DNA from: Methyloceanibacter methanicus
GTDB lineage: Bacteria > Pseudomonadota > Alphaproteobacteria > Rhizobiales > Methyloligellaceae
NCBI RefSeq assembly: GCF_001723285.1
Contig: NZ_LPWG01000011.1
Coordinates: 62,001-126,000 of the forward strand
Reading direction: 5' to 3'
DNA length: 64,000 nt
The translations under genes were made by a program, and so were the position numbers. This document shows positions 36,889 to 46,721 of this stretch, one piece after another; positions within the stretch are counted from its first letter, which is position 1, and the number at the start of each line of letters is the position of its first letter. The notes under the pieces are model-generated. The model was not told where the DNA came from and did not search any database. It saw only the letters and a list, made by a program, of their open reading frames with translations.

Positions 36889-38304
36889 ATGGGCAAAGTT
36901 ACAGGATTTCTGGAGATCGAACGCGAAGAGCCAGGCTACGAGCCGGCCGCCGATCGCGTGCGCCACTTCAAGGAGTTCGTCATCGTACCGAGCGATGCGG
37001 AGATCGCGAAGCAGGCCGCGCGCTGCATGGATTGCGGCATTCCCTATTGTCATACCGGCTGTCCGATCAACAATCAGATCCCGGACTGGAACGACCTCGT
37101 CTACCACGCCGATTGGCAGGACGCGGCGTTGAACCTGCATTCGACGAACAACTTCCCCGAAGTGACCGGGCGCGTCTGCCCGGCGCCGTGCGAGGCAGCC
37201 TGCACGCTGAACATCATCGACCAGCCGGTGACCATCAAGTCCATCGAGCGCGCCATCGCGGACCGTGCCTTCGACAAGGGCTGGATCGTGCCGCAACCGC
37301 CCGAGACGAAGACCGGCAAGCGCGTTGCCGTCGTGGGATCGGGGCCTGCGGGGCTCGCGGCCGCGCAGCAGCTCGCGCGCGCGGGCCACGACGTCCACGT
37401 CTTCGAGAAGAACGCTTATGCGGGCGGACTGCTCCGCTATGGCATTCCGGACTTCAAGATGGAGAAGTCGGTCATTGAGCGCCGCGTCGCGCAGATGGAG
37501 GCCGAAGGGGTCACCTTCCACTGCAATGTGGAAGTCGGCAAGGATCTGCAGACGCGCGACCTGGAGCGCAATCATGACGCCGTGCTGCTGGCCGGCGGGT
37601 CGGAGCAGCCCCGCGACCTCGCCGTGCCCGGGCGCGAACTCGACGGCATTCACTTCGCCATGACCTTCCTGCCGCAGCAGAACCGCCGCGTTTCGGGCGA
37701 ACCGCTCGGCGATGTGGAGCCCATCCTTGCAGAGGGCAAGCGCGTTGTCGTGATCGGCGGTGGTGACACAGGCTCCGACTGCATCGGCACCTCGTTCCGT
37801 CAGGGCGCGACCGCCGTGACGCAACTCGAAATCATGCCGGAGCCGCCCGCGCACGAAAACAAGGCGCTCACCTGGCCGCATTGGCCGCTCAAGTTCCGCA
37901 CCTCTTCGAGCCAGGCGGAAGGCGCGGCCCGCGACTTCAGCGTGGCGACGAACCGGTTCCTTGGCGAAGGCAAGGTCGAGAAGCTGGAATGCGTGCGCCT
38001 CGACGAGCAGATGAAGCCGATCGAGGGCTCCGAATTCACGATCCCGGCGGATCTCGTGTTTCTGGCCATGGGCTTCTTGCACCCGGTCCAGGACGGCATG
38101 ATCTCGGACCTGAAACTCGATCTCGACCAGCGCGGCAACGTCAAGGCCAACGAAATCGATTACCAGACCTCACGGAAGAAGGTGTTCGCCGCGGGCGACA
38201 TGCGTCGCGGCCAGTCGCTCGTGGTCTGGGCCATTCGCGAGGGCCGGCAAGCAGCCCACGCGATCGACAAGTTCCTGATGGGTTCGACCCTGCTGCCGCG
38301 CTAG
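36889..38304 (+). CDS. gltD: Glutamate synthase (NADPH), small subunit
   Basis: A 471-residue flavoprotein that feeds electrons from NADPH to GltB. N-terminal low-potential 4Fe-4S cluster cysteines are in [20 protein letters not shown] and [19 protein letters not shown]-binding GxGxx[27 protein letters not shown]-binding: [19 protein letters not shown]-terminal [19 protein letters not shown] closes the FAD site. Intact and of normal length. Cotranscribed with gltB. Confidence 0.97.
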   Translation: MGKVTGFLEIEREEPGYEPAADRVRHFKEFVIVPSDAEIAKQAARCMDCGIPYCHTGCPINNQIPDWNDLVYHADWQDAALNLHSTNNFPEVTGRVCPAPCEAACTLNIIDQPVTIKSIERAIADRAFDKGWIVPQPPETKTGKRVAVVGSGPAGLAAAQQLARAGHDVHVFEKNAYAGGLLRYGIPDFKMEKSVIERRVAQMEAEGVTFHCNVEVGKDLQTRDLERNHDAVLLAGGSEQPRDLAVPGRELDGIHFAMTFLPQQNRRVSGEPLGDVEPILAEGKRVVVIGGGDTGSDCIGTSFRQGATAVTQLEIMPEPPAHENKALTWPHWPLKFRTSSSQAEGAARDFSVATNRFLGEGKVEKLECVRLDEQMKPIEGSEFTIPADLVFLAMGFLHPVQDGMISDLKLDLDQRGNVKANEIDYQTSRKKVFAAGDMRRGQSLVVWAIREGRQAAHAIDKFLMGSTLLPR

Positions 38305-38306
38305 CT

Positions 38307-39271
38307 CTATTCTTCCGTCTGGCTCCTGATCCAGTCGAGTTTTTCCGCAAGGCGCCCGTAGACGCCGGGCTTGTTCTTTCGTGCGCAGCCATATCCCCAA
38401 GAGACGACGCCCGCCAAGAGATAGCTGCCTTTCCGGTCGGGAACCATCAGCGGACCGCCGCTGTCGCCTTGACAGGAATCGTTCCCGCCTTCGACGAAGC
38501 CCGCGCAAAACATACTGGGCATGATCTGTCCGGGATAAAGCGGAGAACGGTTGCAGGTGTCGTTCGAGATCACGCGCACGCCGACATGCCGCAAGTCGTT
38601 CGAGACGGCACTCCCCTCCTTCGTGAGCCCCCAGCCCGCCACCACGGCGAGCACGCCGTCGTAGAATGAATCCGTTGCCGAACCGGCGCCCCCAGCAGCT
38701 TGATCGGGATACTGTCCTGCGCCGGTTCCGCCAGTTTGATGAGCGCCAGGTCGTTCTCGAAGGTGACGGCATTCCAGTCGGGGTGGACCATGAACAAGGC
38801 GACGTTCCGAACGGTTCCAGCGTCACTCAGAACGTTCGTTCCATATTTGATCTGGAGCTGTTGCGGCGTGGCGACGTCCTCAAGACAATGGGCCGCCGTA
38901 ACCACCCAACGATCGGAAATGAGCGTCCCCCCGCAGAAATGGCCGAGGGAGAATGGTTGCCCGGCCACCCCGAGAGACACGATCCAAGGGTATGCGGCGA
39001 CGGGAGCCGGCTCCCCGCCGACGATGCGCCCGTTCACGCTGAAGGTCCGGCGTCCCTTGTCGACGAAGCTTGCGGCATCGAGAAACGGCGACGTCGTCGG
39101 CCCTTGGGCCGAGCGTCCCCGCGGCGACTGCTGATCCATCGGGGCCGGCCCCAGCGCGGGGAGATCGTCCTGAGCCCGGGCTGGCGCCCCGAGTGTCACC
39201 GCGCAACTCAACAGGCAAACGCTCACGAAGCCCGTTACGGCCGGATTAGGCCCTCGCACATCTCGCGTCAT
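38307..39271 (-). pseudogene. Secreted trypsin-like serine protease, frameshifted once
   Basis: A signal peptide (AVTGFVSVCLLSCAVTLGAPARA) and a linker are followed by an S1 trypsin domain beginning with the activation site GRIVGGEPAPVAAYPWIVSL. The catalytic triad is complete but divided: VVTAAHCLED (His) and TFENDLALIKL (Asp) are in the first frame. After about base 38665 the next frame supplies LAVVAGWGLTKEG, DSCQGDSGGPLM (Ser) and VSWGYGCARKNKPGVYGRL. The span is 965 bases, one short of a codon multiple, consistent with one missing base. Expected protein about 320 residues, secreted and activated by cleavage. Only 17 bases separate it from the upstream protease gene, so the two form an operon. 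Confidence 0.8.
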
Positions 39272-39288
39272 GATTCCGACCTCCTCCG

Positions 39289-41112
39289 TCACCTCATCTT
39301 GGCTTCGATCCAGTCCTTGTAGGCCGATACGCGGACATAGACGCCGGGCAGGTTCGAGCCGCAGCCCTTCCCCCAACTGACCAGCCCGATCACCATGTAT
39401 CCTTGGGCATCGTCCCAGATCAGCAGCGGGCCGCCGCTGTCCCCCGCGCAGGAATCGCCGGCCTCGTTGCCGGCACAAAGTTCGTTGTCCCCGACAAGCG
39501 ATCCGAAATCGGGGTGCGAGGCGCATTGCTCCTTCGTAATCAGGTTCACCCTGACCTGATTCAGATAGACGCTCAGCCGGCCATAGGGAGACAACGAATC
39601 CATCCCGTATCCGACCACATACCCGCTCCTGATCTTGTCCAGCAGTTCGCTCTCCACATCCTTAGGAACGAGGGGCGGCAATCTCAGATTCACGGGCGTC
39701 GTCCGCAGGAACCTGAACTCGATCAGAGCGATGTCGTTCTTGTGGTTGTTGAAGGGCGGGGTATGGAAGCGCTCGTGGACGACGATCTTCGTCGCGGCCA
39801 ATCGAGGACCACCGGGTTCGGAAAGGACGTCGTTGTCCAGTGCCAGCCGCAGCTTGATCCGGCTCGGGTCCGACTTGAACTGCGCGACGCAATGCGCGGC
39901 GGTCAGAACCCAGCCCTTGGGCACTCTGATGCCGTCGACATCGTCCCACCTGCTCTGGACCATGACGCCGCCGCAAAGATGCCCTTGGTCCGGCGGCTGG
40001 TTGGAATGGCCGATGGACACGAGGTACCGGTACTGCCCGCGTGCGGCAAGAAGGTAACCGGACCCCGGCGCGACAACGCGATCCTGGACGGACGGCGGCG
40101 CCAAGGCGGCCGGAAGGTATACGACATCCAGGCCAGGCAAATCGCTTGTTCCGACATGCCGCGGCCGCCGGGCTTGCCGGACCGCCCCGTCCTGGTGGGC
40201 CACGGACGCCGTTTCTCCCATTGACCGCCATGGGCGCGAAGCCCCAGCGACGGATTGGCCGATCGTCTTCTCGATCCAACCCAGATATCGGGTCACGTCG
40301 ATATAGACCGTAGGCCGATCTTTTCGCGCGCACCCTCCCCACGCTGACCAACCCGAGAAGATTGAAGTCGCCGCTTTGTGCCGGCACCACCAAGGCGCGC
40401 CCGAGAAGCCGGTACAGGCATCGACGCCCTCGAACGCGGACTGCGCACAGAACTCGTCGTCGCGGACTCTGCCCGCGTACATCGTGTCCTGGTTGCAGGT
40501 CTCCCGGGGAACCAACCGAACCGTCAGACTTCGCTGCCGATTGAGGCTGGCCGACGCAATCCGGGACTCGGCGATATGTCCCCAACCCGCGACGATCGAG
40601 TTCCCAATCTCGCGCCTATCGCTCGATCTCGGACGATAAGAATAGTGCGCGACCTTGATCGGTTTGGGCGCGACATCCCGTTCCAGTTCGAGAAGGGCGA
40701 GCCGGGAATCGTTACTGGATCGCCGGCTGGTGTTGCCCTTGTCGTCAGTACCCTGCAGGACCGTTCGCGTTACACGTACGGCCGTGCCTTCCTCCAGATT
40801 CGTGCTTCCGATCAGGAGGCGGAGATCATCCTGCGGCAGCCGTCCGTCGCTGCTTGCAAGACAGTGGGCAAGCGTAATGGCCCAGCGAGGCGCAATCAGC
40901 GTTGCATTGCAAACGAACGTGTCCGCCGGCCCGGCGGAAGCGCGCCCTAACGTCAGTGCCGTGGCAAACGCATAGACACCGTCGGGAGCCTCCAGTTGCG
41001 CATAGAGCCTCTGCTCCTGTTCGTCGCTGAGCGGCAGCACGACACCTGCGCAGGCCATCGTCACGTCGAGAACGGACACAAGCGCGATCGTGCAAGCAAC
41101 GATACGCATCAT
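39289..41112 (-). CDS. Secreted protein with two tandem trypsin-like domains, first domain degenerate
   Basis: A 607-residue protein from ATG 41112 with a signal peptide (IVACTIALVSVLDVTMACAG). The first S1 domain (about 25-290) keeps His (WAITLAHCLASSD) and Asp (NDSRLALLELE) but has TGFSGAP where trypsins have GDSGGP, losing the oxyanion-hole context. Just after this, about 25 residues read oddly (WWCRHKAATSIF) while another frame gives LVVPAQSGDFNLLGLVS, so two compensating indels are likely. The second domain (about 330-607) is canonical: CGGVMV, WVLTAAHCV, KNDIALIEF, DSCAGDSGGPLLIW, VSWGKGCGSNLPGVYVRV. The double-domain plan suggests a protease with a regulatory or binding pseudo-domain, next to a single-domain protease. 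Confidence 0.78.
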   Translation of the reverse strand: MMRIVACTIALVSVLDVTMACAGVVLPLSDEQEQRLYAQLEAPDGVYAFATALTLGRASAGPADTFVCNATLIAPRWAITLAHCLASSDGRLPQDDLRLLIGSTNLEEGTAVRVTRTVLQGTDDKGNTSRRSSNDSRLALLELERDVAPKPIKVAHYSYRPRSSDRREIGNSIVAGWGHIAESRIASASLNRQRSLTVRLVPRETCNQDTMYAGRVRDDEFCAQSAFEGVDACTGFSGAPWWCRHKAATSIFSGWSAWGGCARKDRPTVYIDVTRYLGWIEKTIGQSVAGASRPWRSMGETASVAHQDGAVRQARRPRHVGTSDLPGLDVVYLPAALAPPSVQDRVVAPGSGYLLAARGQYRYLVSIGHSNQPPDQGHLCGGVMVQSRWDDVDGIRVPKGWVLTAAHCVAQFKSDPSRIKLRLALDNDVLSEPGGPRLAATKIVVHERFHTPPFNNHKNDIALIEFRFLRTTPVNLRLPPLVPKDVESELLDKIRSGYVVGYGMDSLSPYGRLSVYLNQVRVNLITKEQCASHPDFGSLVGDNELCAGNEAGDSCAGDSGGPLLIWDDAQGYMVIGLVSWGKGCGSNLPGVYVRVSAYKDWIEAKMR

Positions 41113-41302
41113 CGCTAAGACCCTTGGCACAACCTTTGGGAGATAATGCTATAATGTTATCGTAATACGAGCAACGTCGTTCGCATCCGCGCGATGTGCG
41201 CGCGGCCGGTCGCTCGCGCTCGAGACGAACCGCAATGGCCGGCAAGCCGCCCACGCAATCGACAAAAGTCCTGATGGAATCGTTCCCGCGGCAGTGCCGG
41301 GC

Positions 41303-42526
41303 CTAGCTCGGTGGCCAGGCGAAATCGTCGGCGCGTCCGGACTTCGGCTCCAACTGCTCGCCGCGCACGAGAACCCGGTAATAGGGCCTTTGGGCCAGCG
41401 GCAATTGCGGTCGCGACGAGGACAACGTGACGTCGGAAACGGCGGAGATCGACGAGATCGCGGTATAGCCCCCGGGCAAGTCCGCCGTGATCACCTGCGG
41501 GTCGCGCGCCCCTCCGCCGGCTGCATCCGCCGACGGGTCGGCAACAGGCGCGGCCGCGTCCCGGTTTGGCCGGAAGACACTGACATCGCCAACCTGATCC
41601 TCTCTTAAGGCATCCTCCTCGCCGCCATCGGCCGCTCCGCCTCCCGGGGCCGCACGTCCGGCAACGGGGTCCGGCGCGGATGTCAGCCCGCTGGCAACCT
41701 TCGCCTGTTCTTCGGGATCGCCGGCAAGCGGAATATCGCGTTCCTTCTTGGCAAGTTCGATGTCCTGGCGAAGCTCCTTGTTGACGAGCTTGGCCAGTTT
41801 GAGATTGCCGTACCCGGTAAAGCCGTCGCCGTCGCGCATGCGTTGGGTCCGTCCCTGCTCGTCCGTGCCCACCAGGGTGTACTGGCCGTTCTCGTCGGCG
41901 AACTCGGACCAGGTGTCGACGAATTTGGCGCCGTTGACGAACGCCTTCTCGCGAAACACGTCATTGAGGCGCTCCGCCGCGTTCCGCTGTCCCTCCGACC
42001 GCATGACGGGCAGGCCGACCCAGTAGACGCCGAGCCCGGCCCCCCGCAATTTCGCAATGAACGTCTCGACGCGCCCGCCATAGGCCTCGCGCCATTCCTC
42101 GGTCCCGACCTTGAGCACCTTGCCGTCTTTGCTGATCGGCTTGTTCTCACCGAGACCGAATAGGACGACCGCGGCATGGTAGTTGCCGTCGCTCATGATT
42201 TTGTCGATCTGGCTGTTCCAGTCGTAGCGCTTCGGATCGGTGAACCCGGTCCACTTCTTGGACTGCTGCAGGACGTCTACGGTCGGGTCGTCCTCGAAGG
42301 TCCGATACAGCCCGTTCCAGAGCTCCTCCCCCAGCCCGTCGCCAAGCACCACGATACGGTAGCGGTCTCCATTGGGGAACGGCGTGATGTAACTGCGATG
42401 GGCGAGCGCGTCTTGCGCCGCCACGGCGTCTGGCGCCAGGGGCACGAGCAGTGCCGCAAGCGTCAGGATGATCAAGCCAATGAAACGAGGCATCGGGATG
42501 CACGTGTTCCTAGTGCGGGACATCAA
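41303..42526 (-). CDS. DUF459 SGNH-like secreted or membrane-anchored protein
   Basis: A 407-residue protein with an N-terminal hydrophobic signal (FIGLIILTLAALLVPLAPDA). The core is the DUF459 (SGNH/GDSL-like) fold: block I YRIVVLGDGLGEELWNGLY (Gly-Asp-Gly where classic esterases have Gly-Asp-Ser), YHAAVVLFGLGENKPIS, VYWVGLPVMRSEGQRN and DGDGFTGYGNLKLAKLVN. The replacement of the nucleophile Ser by Gly makes hydrolase activity doubtful. The C-terminus is a long Ala/Gly/Pro-rich linker followed by a short conserved end. Known members in Rhizobiales are periplasmic and often near polysaccharide or peptidoglycan genes, as here. Exact function unknown. Start at 42526; MPRFIG slightly downstream is an alternative. 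Confidence 0.8.
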   Translation of the reverse strand: MMSRTRNTCIPMPRFIGLIILTLAALLVPLAPDAVAAQDALAHRSYITPFPNGDRYRIVVLGDGLGEELWNGLYRTFEDDPTVDVLQQSKKWTGFTDPKRYDWNSQIDKIMSDGNYHAAVVLFGLGENKPISKDGKVLKVGTEEWREAYGGRVETFIAKLRGAGLGVYWVGLPVMRSEGQRNAAERLNDVFREKAFVNGAKFVDTWSEFADENGQYTLVGTDEQGRTQRMRDGDGFTGYGNLKLAKLVNKELRQDIELAKKERDIPLAGDPEEQAKVASGLTSAPDPVAGRAAPGGGAADGGEEDALREDQVGDVSVFRPNRDAAAPVADPSADAAGGGARDPQVITADLPGGYTAISSISAVSDVTLSSSRPQLPLAQRPYYRVLVRGEQLEPKSGRADDFAWPPS

Positions 42527-42541
42527 GCTGCCATTATAACA

Positions 42542-44077
42542 CTAATTCGCCGACGGCGGCGCGGCATCGGACGCGCTTCGCGGATGGGTCGAGACGCCGC
42601 CCGTGTGCCAGGCGTCCCAGGGCGAAGTCTGGAGCGGATGCGGCTGCTGTGGGTAGCCGGCGGGTGCAAAGCCCTGAGCCTGTTGAGGCGCGGGAATGAG
42701 CGCCTGCGGTGCCAGGGCCTGCGGCATGGCAGCTTGGGCCGGAACCGCCTGAGGCGCGGCGGCTTGCGCCGGAGCGGGCTGGGCCGGAACAGCTTGGTCC
42801 GGCGCGGCTTGCGGCGCCGGAATCGATGCCGTCGATTGCGGCACCATGGCGGGCGCCATAGCCGGGGCATCGGCCCGTAGCTGCTTGAGAATGGTCTGCG
42901 TCGGATAGCCATCGACCGGCAGGCCCTTGGTGCGCTGATAGGCGCGCACGCCTTCGAGCGTACCGCTGCCGACAATTCCATCCACGTCGCCCTCAAGGTG
43001 GCCGAGCGCGATCAAATGGCGCTGCAGCTCCATGCGCTGCTCCATGGAGAGGCGATTTTCGCTCGTGGGCCAGGACTGGACGAAGGGACCGTAACCGGCC
43101 AGCCGGTCGGCCAGATGACCTACGGCAAGCGCGTAAGAGTCGGCCTGGTTGTACCGGAGGATCGAGCGGAAATTATTCAGGACAAGGAAGGACGGCCCGT
43201 TGCGTCCGTCCGGCGACAAGAGCTGTGCATTGTCGCCCGGGCGCGGAAAGGGCTGGCCGTTGACGCGCGCGATCCCAGCCTTCTGCCAGCTCGCAAGGGT
43301 CCGGGACGTCCCGCGCTTGTAGCTCTTGGCGGTGTAGCTCTTGGGCAACGTGACCTCGTAGCCCCAGGTCTGGCCCGCAATCCAACGCGATTTCTTCAAG
43401 TAGGCCGCCGTCGAACCGAGCGCATCGGGGATCGTGTCCCAGATATCGCGGCGCCCGTCGCCGTCGAAATCGACGGCATAGGCGGAATAGGTCGTCGGAA
43501 TGAACTGGGTATGCCCCATGGCACCCGCCCAGGACCCGTTGAAATGGGCCGGATCCGTATCGCCGTGCTGAAGAATCTTCAGTGCCGAGACGATCTGGCC
43601 GCGAGCGAACTTGGCCTTGACCCCCGAACACGCCAGGGTCATCAGCGACTGGATGACCTGCTTGTCGCCCTTGTTGGTGCCGTAGTTCGATTCCACGCCC
43701 CAGATCGCAAGAACGATGTGCTTGTCCACGCCGTACTTGGCTTCGACCGCATCGAGAAGCGGCCCGTATTCGATGAGCTTTTGCTGGCCCATTGCAAGCC
43801 GCTTCGGCGAGATGGCGCGCTCGACATATTCGCCCATGGGCTTCTTGTATTCGGGCTGGTACTTGGCGGACTCGATCACCTCTTCGTCGCGGGTAATGCC
43901 GGCGGTCGCCCGCTCGAACGTATCCCAGCTCACGCCGGCCCGCTTGGCGGCGGGCCAGAAGCTCTTCACGCAGCTCTGAAACCGGTCCGCCTGCGCGGGA
44001 CTCGGGACGGCCACAGCGGAAACGCAGGCCAAACCGGCCGATAAAACAGCCGACATCAGAGCTTTGGGGACGTTCAT
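42542..44077 (-). CDS. Lytic murein transglycosylase, MltB type, with peptidoglycan-binding domain
   Basis: A 511-residue periplasmic enzyme that cleaves glycan strands of peptidoglycan with formation of 1,6-anhydro-muramic acid. Signal peptide residues 1-30. The SLT_2/MltB domain has catalytic Glu129 in VLAIWGVESNYGTNKGD, then AGAMGHTQFIPTTYSAYAVD with FDGDGRRDIWDTIPDAL, the metal-binding-like Asp cluster. A peptidoglycan-binding repeat (LEGDVDGIVGSGTLEGVRAY) follows, and the last 120 residues are a low-complexity Ala/Pro/Gln tail (PAQPAPAQAAAPQ), probably extended through the envelope. ATG 44077 is preferred over 44086. The next minus-strand gene upstream (44162-45468) is a paralogue. Confidence 0.93.
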   Translation of the reverse strand: MNVPKALMSAVLSAGLACVSAVAVPSPAQADRFQSCVKSFWPAAKRAGVSWDTFERATAGITRDEEVIESAKYQPEYKKPMGEYVERAISPKRLAMGQQKLIEYGPLLDAVEAKYGVDKHIVLAIWGVESNYGTNKGDKQVIQSLMTLACSGVKAKFARGQIVSALKILQHGDTDPAHFNGSWAGAMGHTQFIPTTYSAYAVDFDGDGRRDIWDTIPDALGSTAAYLKKSRWIAGQTWGYEVTLPKSYTAKSYKRGTSRTLASWQKAGIARVNGQPFPRPGDNAQLLSPDGRNGPSFLVLNNFRSILRYNQADSYALAVGHLADRLAGYGPFVQSWPTSENRLSMEQRMELQRHLIALGHLEGDVDGIVGSGTLEGVRAYQRTKGLPVDGYPTQTILKQLRADAPAMAPAMVPQSTASIPAPQAAPDQAVPAQPAPAQAAAPQAVPAQAAMPQALAPQALIPAPQQAQGFAPAGYPQQPHPLQTSPWDAWHTGGVSTHPRSASDAAPPSAN

Positions 44078-44161
44078 GGGTCGCATTCCGGGAACCTAGC
44101 AATTGGGGCGGGCAAAACCGTGGCAAACCCGCCGTTACGCATTTGCGTAGAATTACAGGAC

Positions 44162-45468
44162 CTACTTTAGCACCTGGTTAATCAAGGCGTGGCTCGGGTA
44201 GCAGGTCAAGGGCAATCCCCGTGCCTTCTCCTCCTTGCCGATCGTCTGCCGGGTCTTGAAGCCCACCAGACCGTCGACCTTCCCAACATCATGCCCCTGG
44301 GAAACAAGCACTTTTTGGAACTCCAAGATACGGCCGCGGGTGAAGCGCTCGACCGGATGCCAGGTGCCGACAAAGTCCACCGGCGTGTCGTAGGCGATCA
44401 TATCGGCCACGTGGCCGACGAAAATCGCGTAGACGTCGGAGTTGTTGTAGAGCTTCAGCACCGAGAAATTGGTTGTGGCCAGGAAAGCGGGCCCCTTCAT
44501 CCCGGCCGGCAGCACGAGAAACGTCCAATCGCCCAGCCGGTCTTTCGGGAACGGCCGGCCCTTGACGCGCTGGACGCCGAGGTCGATCCACTCCTTGATC
44601 GGGAGCGCCTGATCGGGGCCTTGCCGCGTACAGTCGAAATTCTTCGGCAAGGTCACTTCATAAGCCCACGGCTGTTTGCCGTCCCAGCCCTGGCTGCGCA
44701 GCGAATTGCCGGCACTGGCCAGGGCGTCGGGCACCGAACGCCAAATATCCCGCCGTCCGTCGCCGTCGAAATCCACGGCATAGTCCTCGAAGTCGCCCGG
44801 CAGGAACTGGGTGTGCCCCATCGCACCCGCCCAGGAGCTCTTCATCATCTTGCGGGTCGCATGGCCGAGCTCGATGATCTTGAGCGCGCCGATCAATTGT
44901 GGGCGGAACTCGTCGGGCCGCCGCCCCATGAAGGCCTGGGTCGCGATTGCCGTCACTGCATCGTGTGGCAGCGCCGCCTCGCCGAACCCGGTCTCGCGGC
45001 CCCAAATGGCAACGACGATACTGGCCGGAACCCCATATTGCTCTTCGATGGCCTTGAGCGTGGGCGCAAGCTGCCGGTACTTGGCACGGCCGCTATTGGC
45101 GAGCGCGTTCAGGCTGCTGGCCTTGAAGTAGTTCTGCGGCACGCCGAACTCGGCCTGCGGCTTCGGCTTGGGCTTCATGGCGGCCGGCAGCGACGGCCAC
45201 CCGGATAGGCCGGATCCGGCGGCACCAACTGCGGCAGCGACCAGTCGAGCTTCAGGCCCTTGAGCTGCGCATCGAACGTCGCCCGCGAGACGCCTGCCGC
45301 TTCGGCCTCCGGCCACAAGCCCTCCAGCCACTGCGCGAAACCAGCTTCGACGGCCCGCTTGTAATCGGACGTCGGACTGGCGGCGCCCGCCTCCGGCATC
45401 GCGGCCAGCGCGAGGGCAACCAGCAACGCGAACGCCAAGCGCATCCGTATAACCAAGGCAGCCGCCAT
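44162..45468 (-). pseudogene. Second MltB-type lytic transglycosylase, N-terminal frameshift
   Basis: The first frame (start 45468) gives a signal peptide (LAFALLVALALAAMPEAGA) and the N-terminal region SDYKRAVEAGFAQWLEGLWP, ending after LPQLVPPDPAYPG. At about base 45200 another frame takes over and carries the whole catalytic domain: SIVVAIWGRETGFGEAALP (catalytic Glu), KSSWAGAMGHTQFLPGDFED, VDFDGDGRRDIWRSVP, KGRPFPKDRLGDWTFLVLP, and a C-terminal peptidoglycan-binding repeat (DVGKVDGLVGFKTRQTIGKE). The 1307-base span is one base short. So one indel, maybe an assembly error, splits a gene of about 435 codons. It is 75 bases from the paralogue downstream and shares its fold and domain order. 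Confidence 0.85.
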
Positions 45469-45569
45469 GAACGGTCCTTCAAGCCTCCAAACGAATCCCG
45501 TTGCCGATTGTGGCGAGCCTCTTTGGCCTTGAAAAGGCGACTTTGGCGGGGAATGAGGAATGGCGCGCC

Positions 45570-46562
45570 TTACGCGGTCCCGCGCCCGCCCTTGAGGTGC
45601 CGTTCCCAGGCCAGGGCGTGCCCGACGATCGTATCGAGGTCGTTCAACTGCGGCTCCCAGCCAAGGACGTCGCGAATCCGCCCGGCACCCGCAACCAGGT
45701 CAGGCGGATCGCCCGGACGGCGCTCCACCGTGCGGACGGGAAAATCGACGCCCGAAACCCGTTTCACCGCATCCACGACCTCGAAGACCGAGAAGCCGTT
45801 CCCGTAGCCGCAATTCAACACCGTGCTCTCACCGCCGGCGCGCAGGTAGCGCAACGCATCGAGATGGGCCCGGACGAGGTCTGTGACGTGGATATAGTCG
45901 CGGATACACGTTCCGTCCGGGGTCTGATAGTCCGTTCCGAAGATATCGATCCCGGGCCGGCTTCCGACGGCCGCCTCCGACGCAACCTTGATCAGATGCG
46001 TGGCCCGCGGCGTGGACTGTCCGGTTCGCCCGGCCGGGTCCGCTCCGGCCACGTTGAAATAGCGCAAGGCCACATAACGCAAGGGATACGCCCGCGCCGT
46101 ATCGGCGAGCATGGTCTCGGTCATCAGTTTGGAACTTCCGTAGGGCGAAATGGGCCGCGGCGGCGCCTCTTCGGTGATGGGCGAACGCTCCGGCTCGCCG
46201 TAGACCGCCGCCGTCGACGAGAAGATGAAATGCGGCACGCCCGCATCCACAGCACAGGCCAGGAGGCTCCGGGAATTGCAAGTGTTGTTGCCGTAATAGC
46301 CCAGGGGGTCGGTGATCGAGTCGGGCACGACGATCGACCCGGCAAAGTGCAGGATCGCGTCGATATCATGCTCTTTCAGTATCCGGCCGACCAATGCGGA
46401 ATCGCCGACATTGCCTTCGACGAACGTGGCGGTGTCGGGGACCGCCGACCGGAAGCCAGTCGACAAATTGTCCAGAACCACGACATCTTCGCCCGCGCCG
46501 ATGAGCTCCAACACCATATGGCTGCCGATATAACCCGCACCGCCTGTGACAAGCACGCTCAT
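45570..46562 (-). CDS. galE: UDP-glucose 4-epimerase
   Basis: A 330-residue short-chain dehydrogenase/reductase that interconverts UDP-glucose and UDP-galactose. NAD-binding GGAGYIGSH (7-15), Asp31-Asn32 for the ribose, catalytic Ser115/Ser116, Tyr141 and Lys145 in YGSSKLMTE, and the substrate loop ALRYFNVAGADPAGRTGQ. The C-terminal DLVAGAGRIRDVLGWEPQ is typical. Intact. It is divergent from galU, with which it shares the UDP-glucose pool for cell-surface sugars. Confidence 0.95.
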   Translation of the reverse strand: MSVLVTGGAGYIGSHMVLELIGAGEDVVVLDNLSTGFRSAVPDTATFVEGNVGDSALVGRILKEHDIDAILHFAGSIVVPDSITDPLGYYGNNTCNSRSLLACAVDAGVPHFIFSSTAAVYGEPERSPITEEAPPRPISPYGSSKLMTETMLADTARAYPLRYVALRYFNVAGADPAGRTGQSTPRATHLIKVASEAAVGSRPGIDIFGTDYQTPDGTCIRDYIHVTDLVRAHLDALRYLRAGGESTVLNCGYGNGFSVFEVVDAVKRVSGVDFPVRTVERRPGDPPDLVAGAGRIRDVLGWEPQLNDLDTIVGHALAWERHLKGGRGTA

Positions 46563-46721
46563 CGATTTCGACCCCTGAAAAACTGCGATTCACCTGGTCC
46601 ATATGTGTTATCGCAGCAAGGTTAGGGACTTCTAAGCGCCCTAATTTTGGTATGTCTACCGTCGACCTTCCTGCCCCCGATTCGCCGCCGGGTCCAGCCC
46701 ATAGCTTCGAGAGAGGACTTG

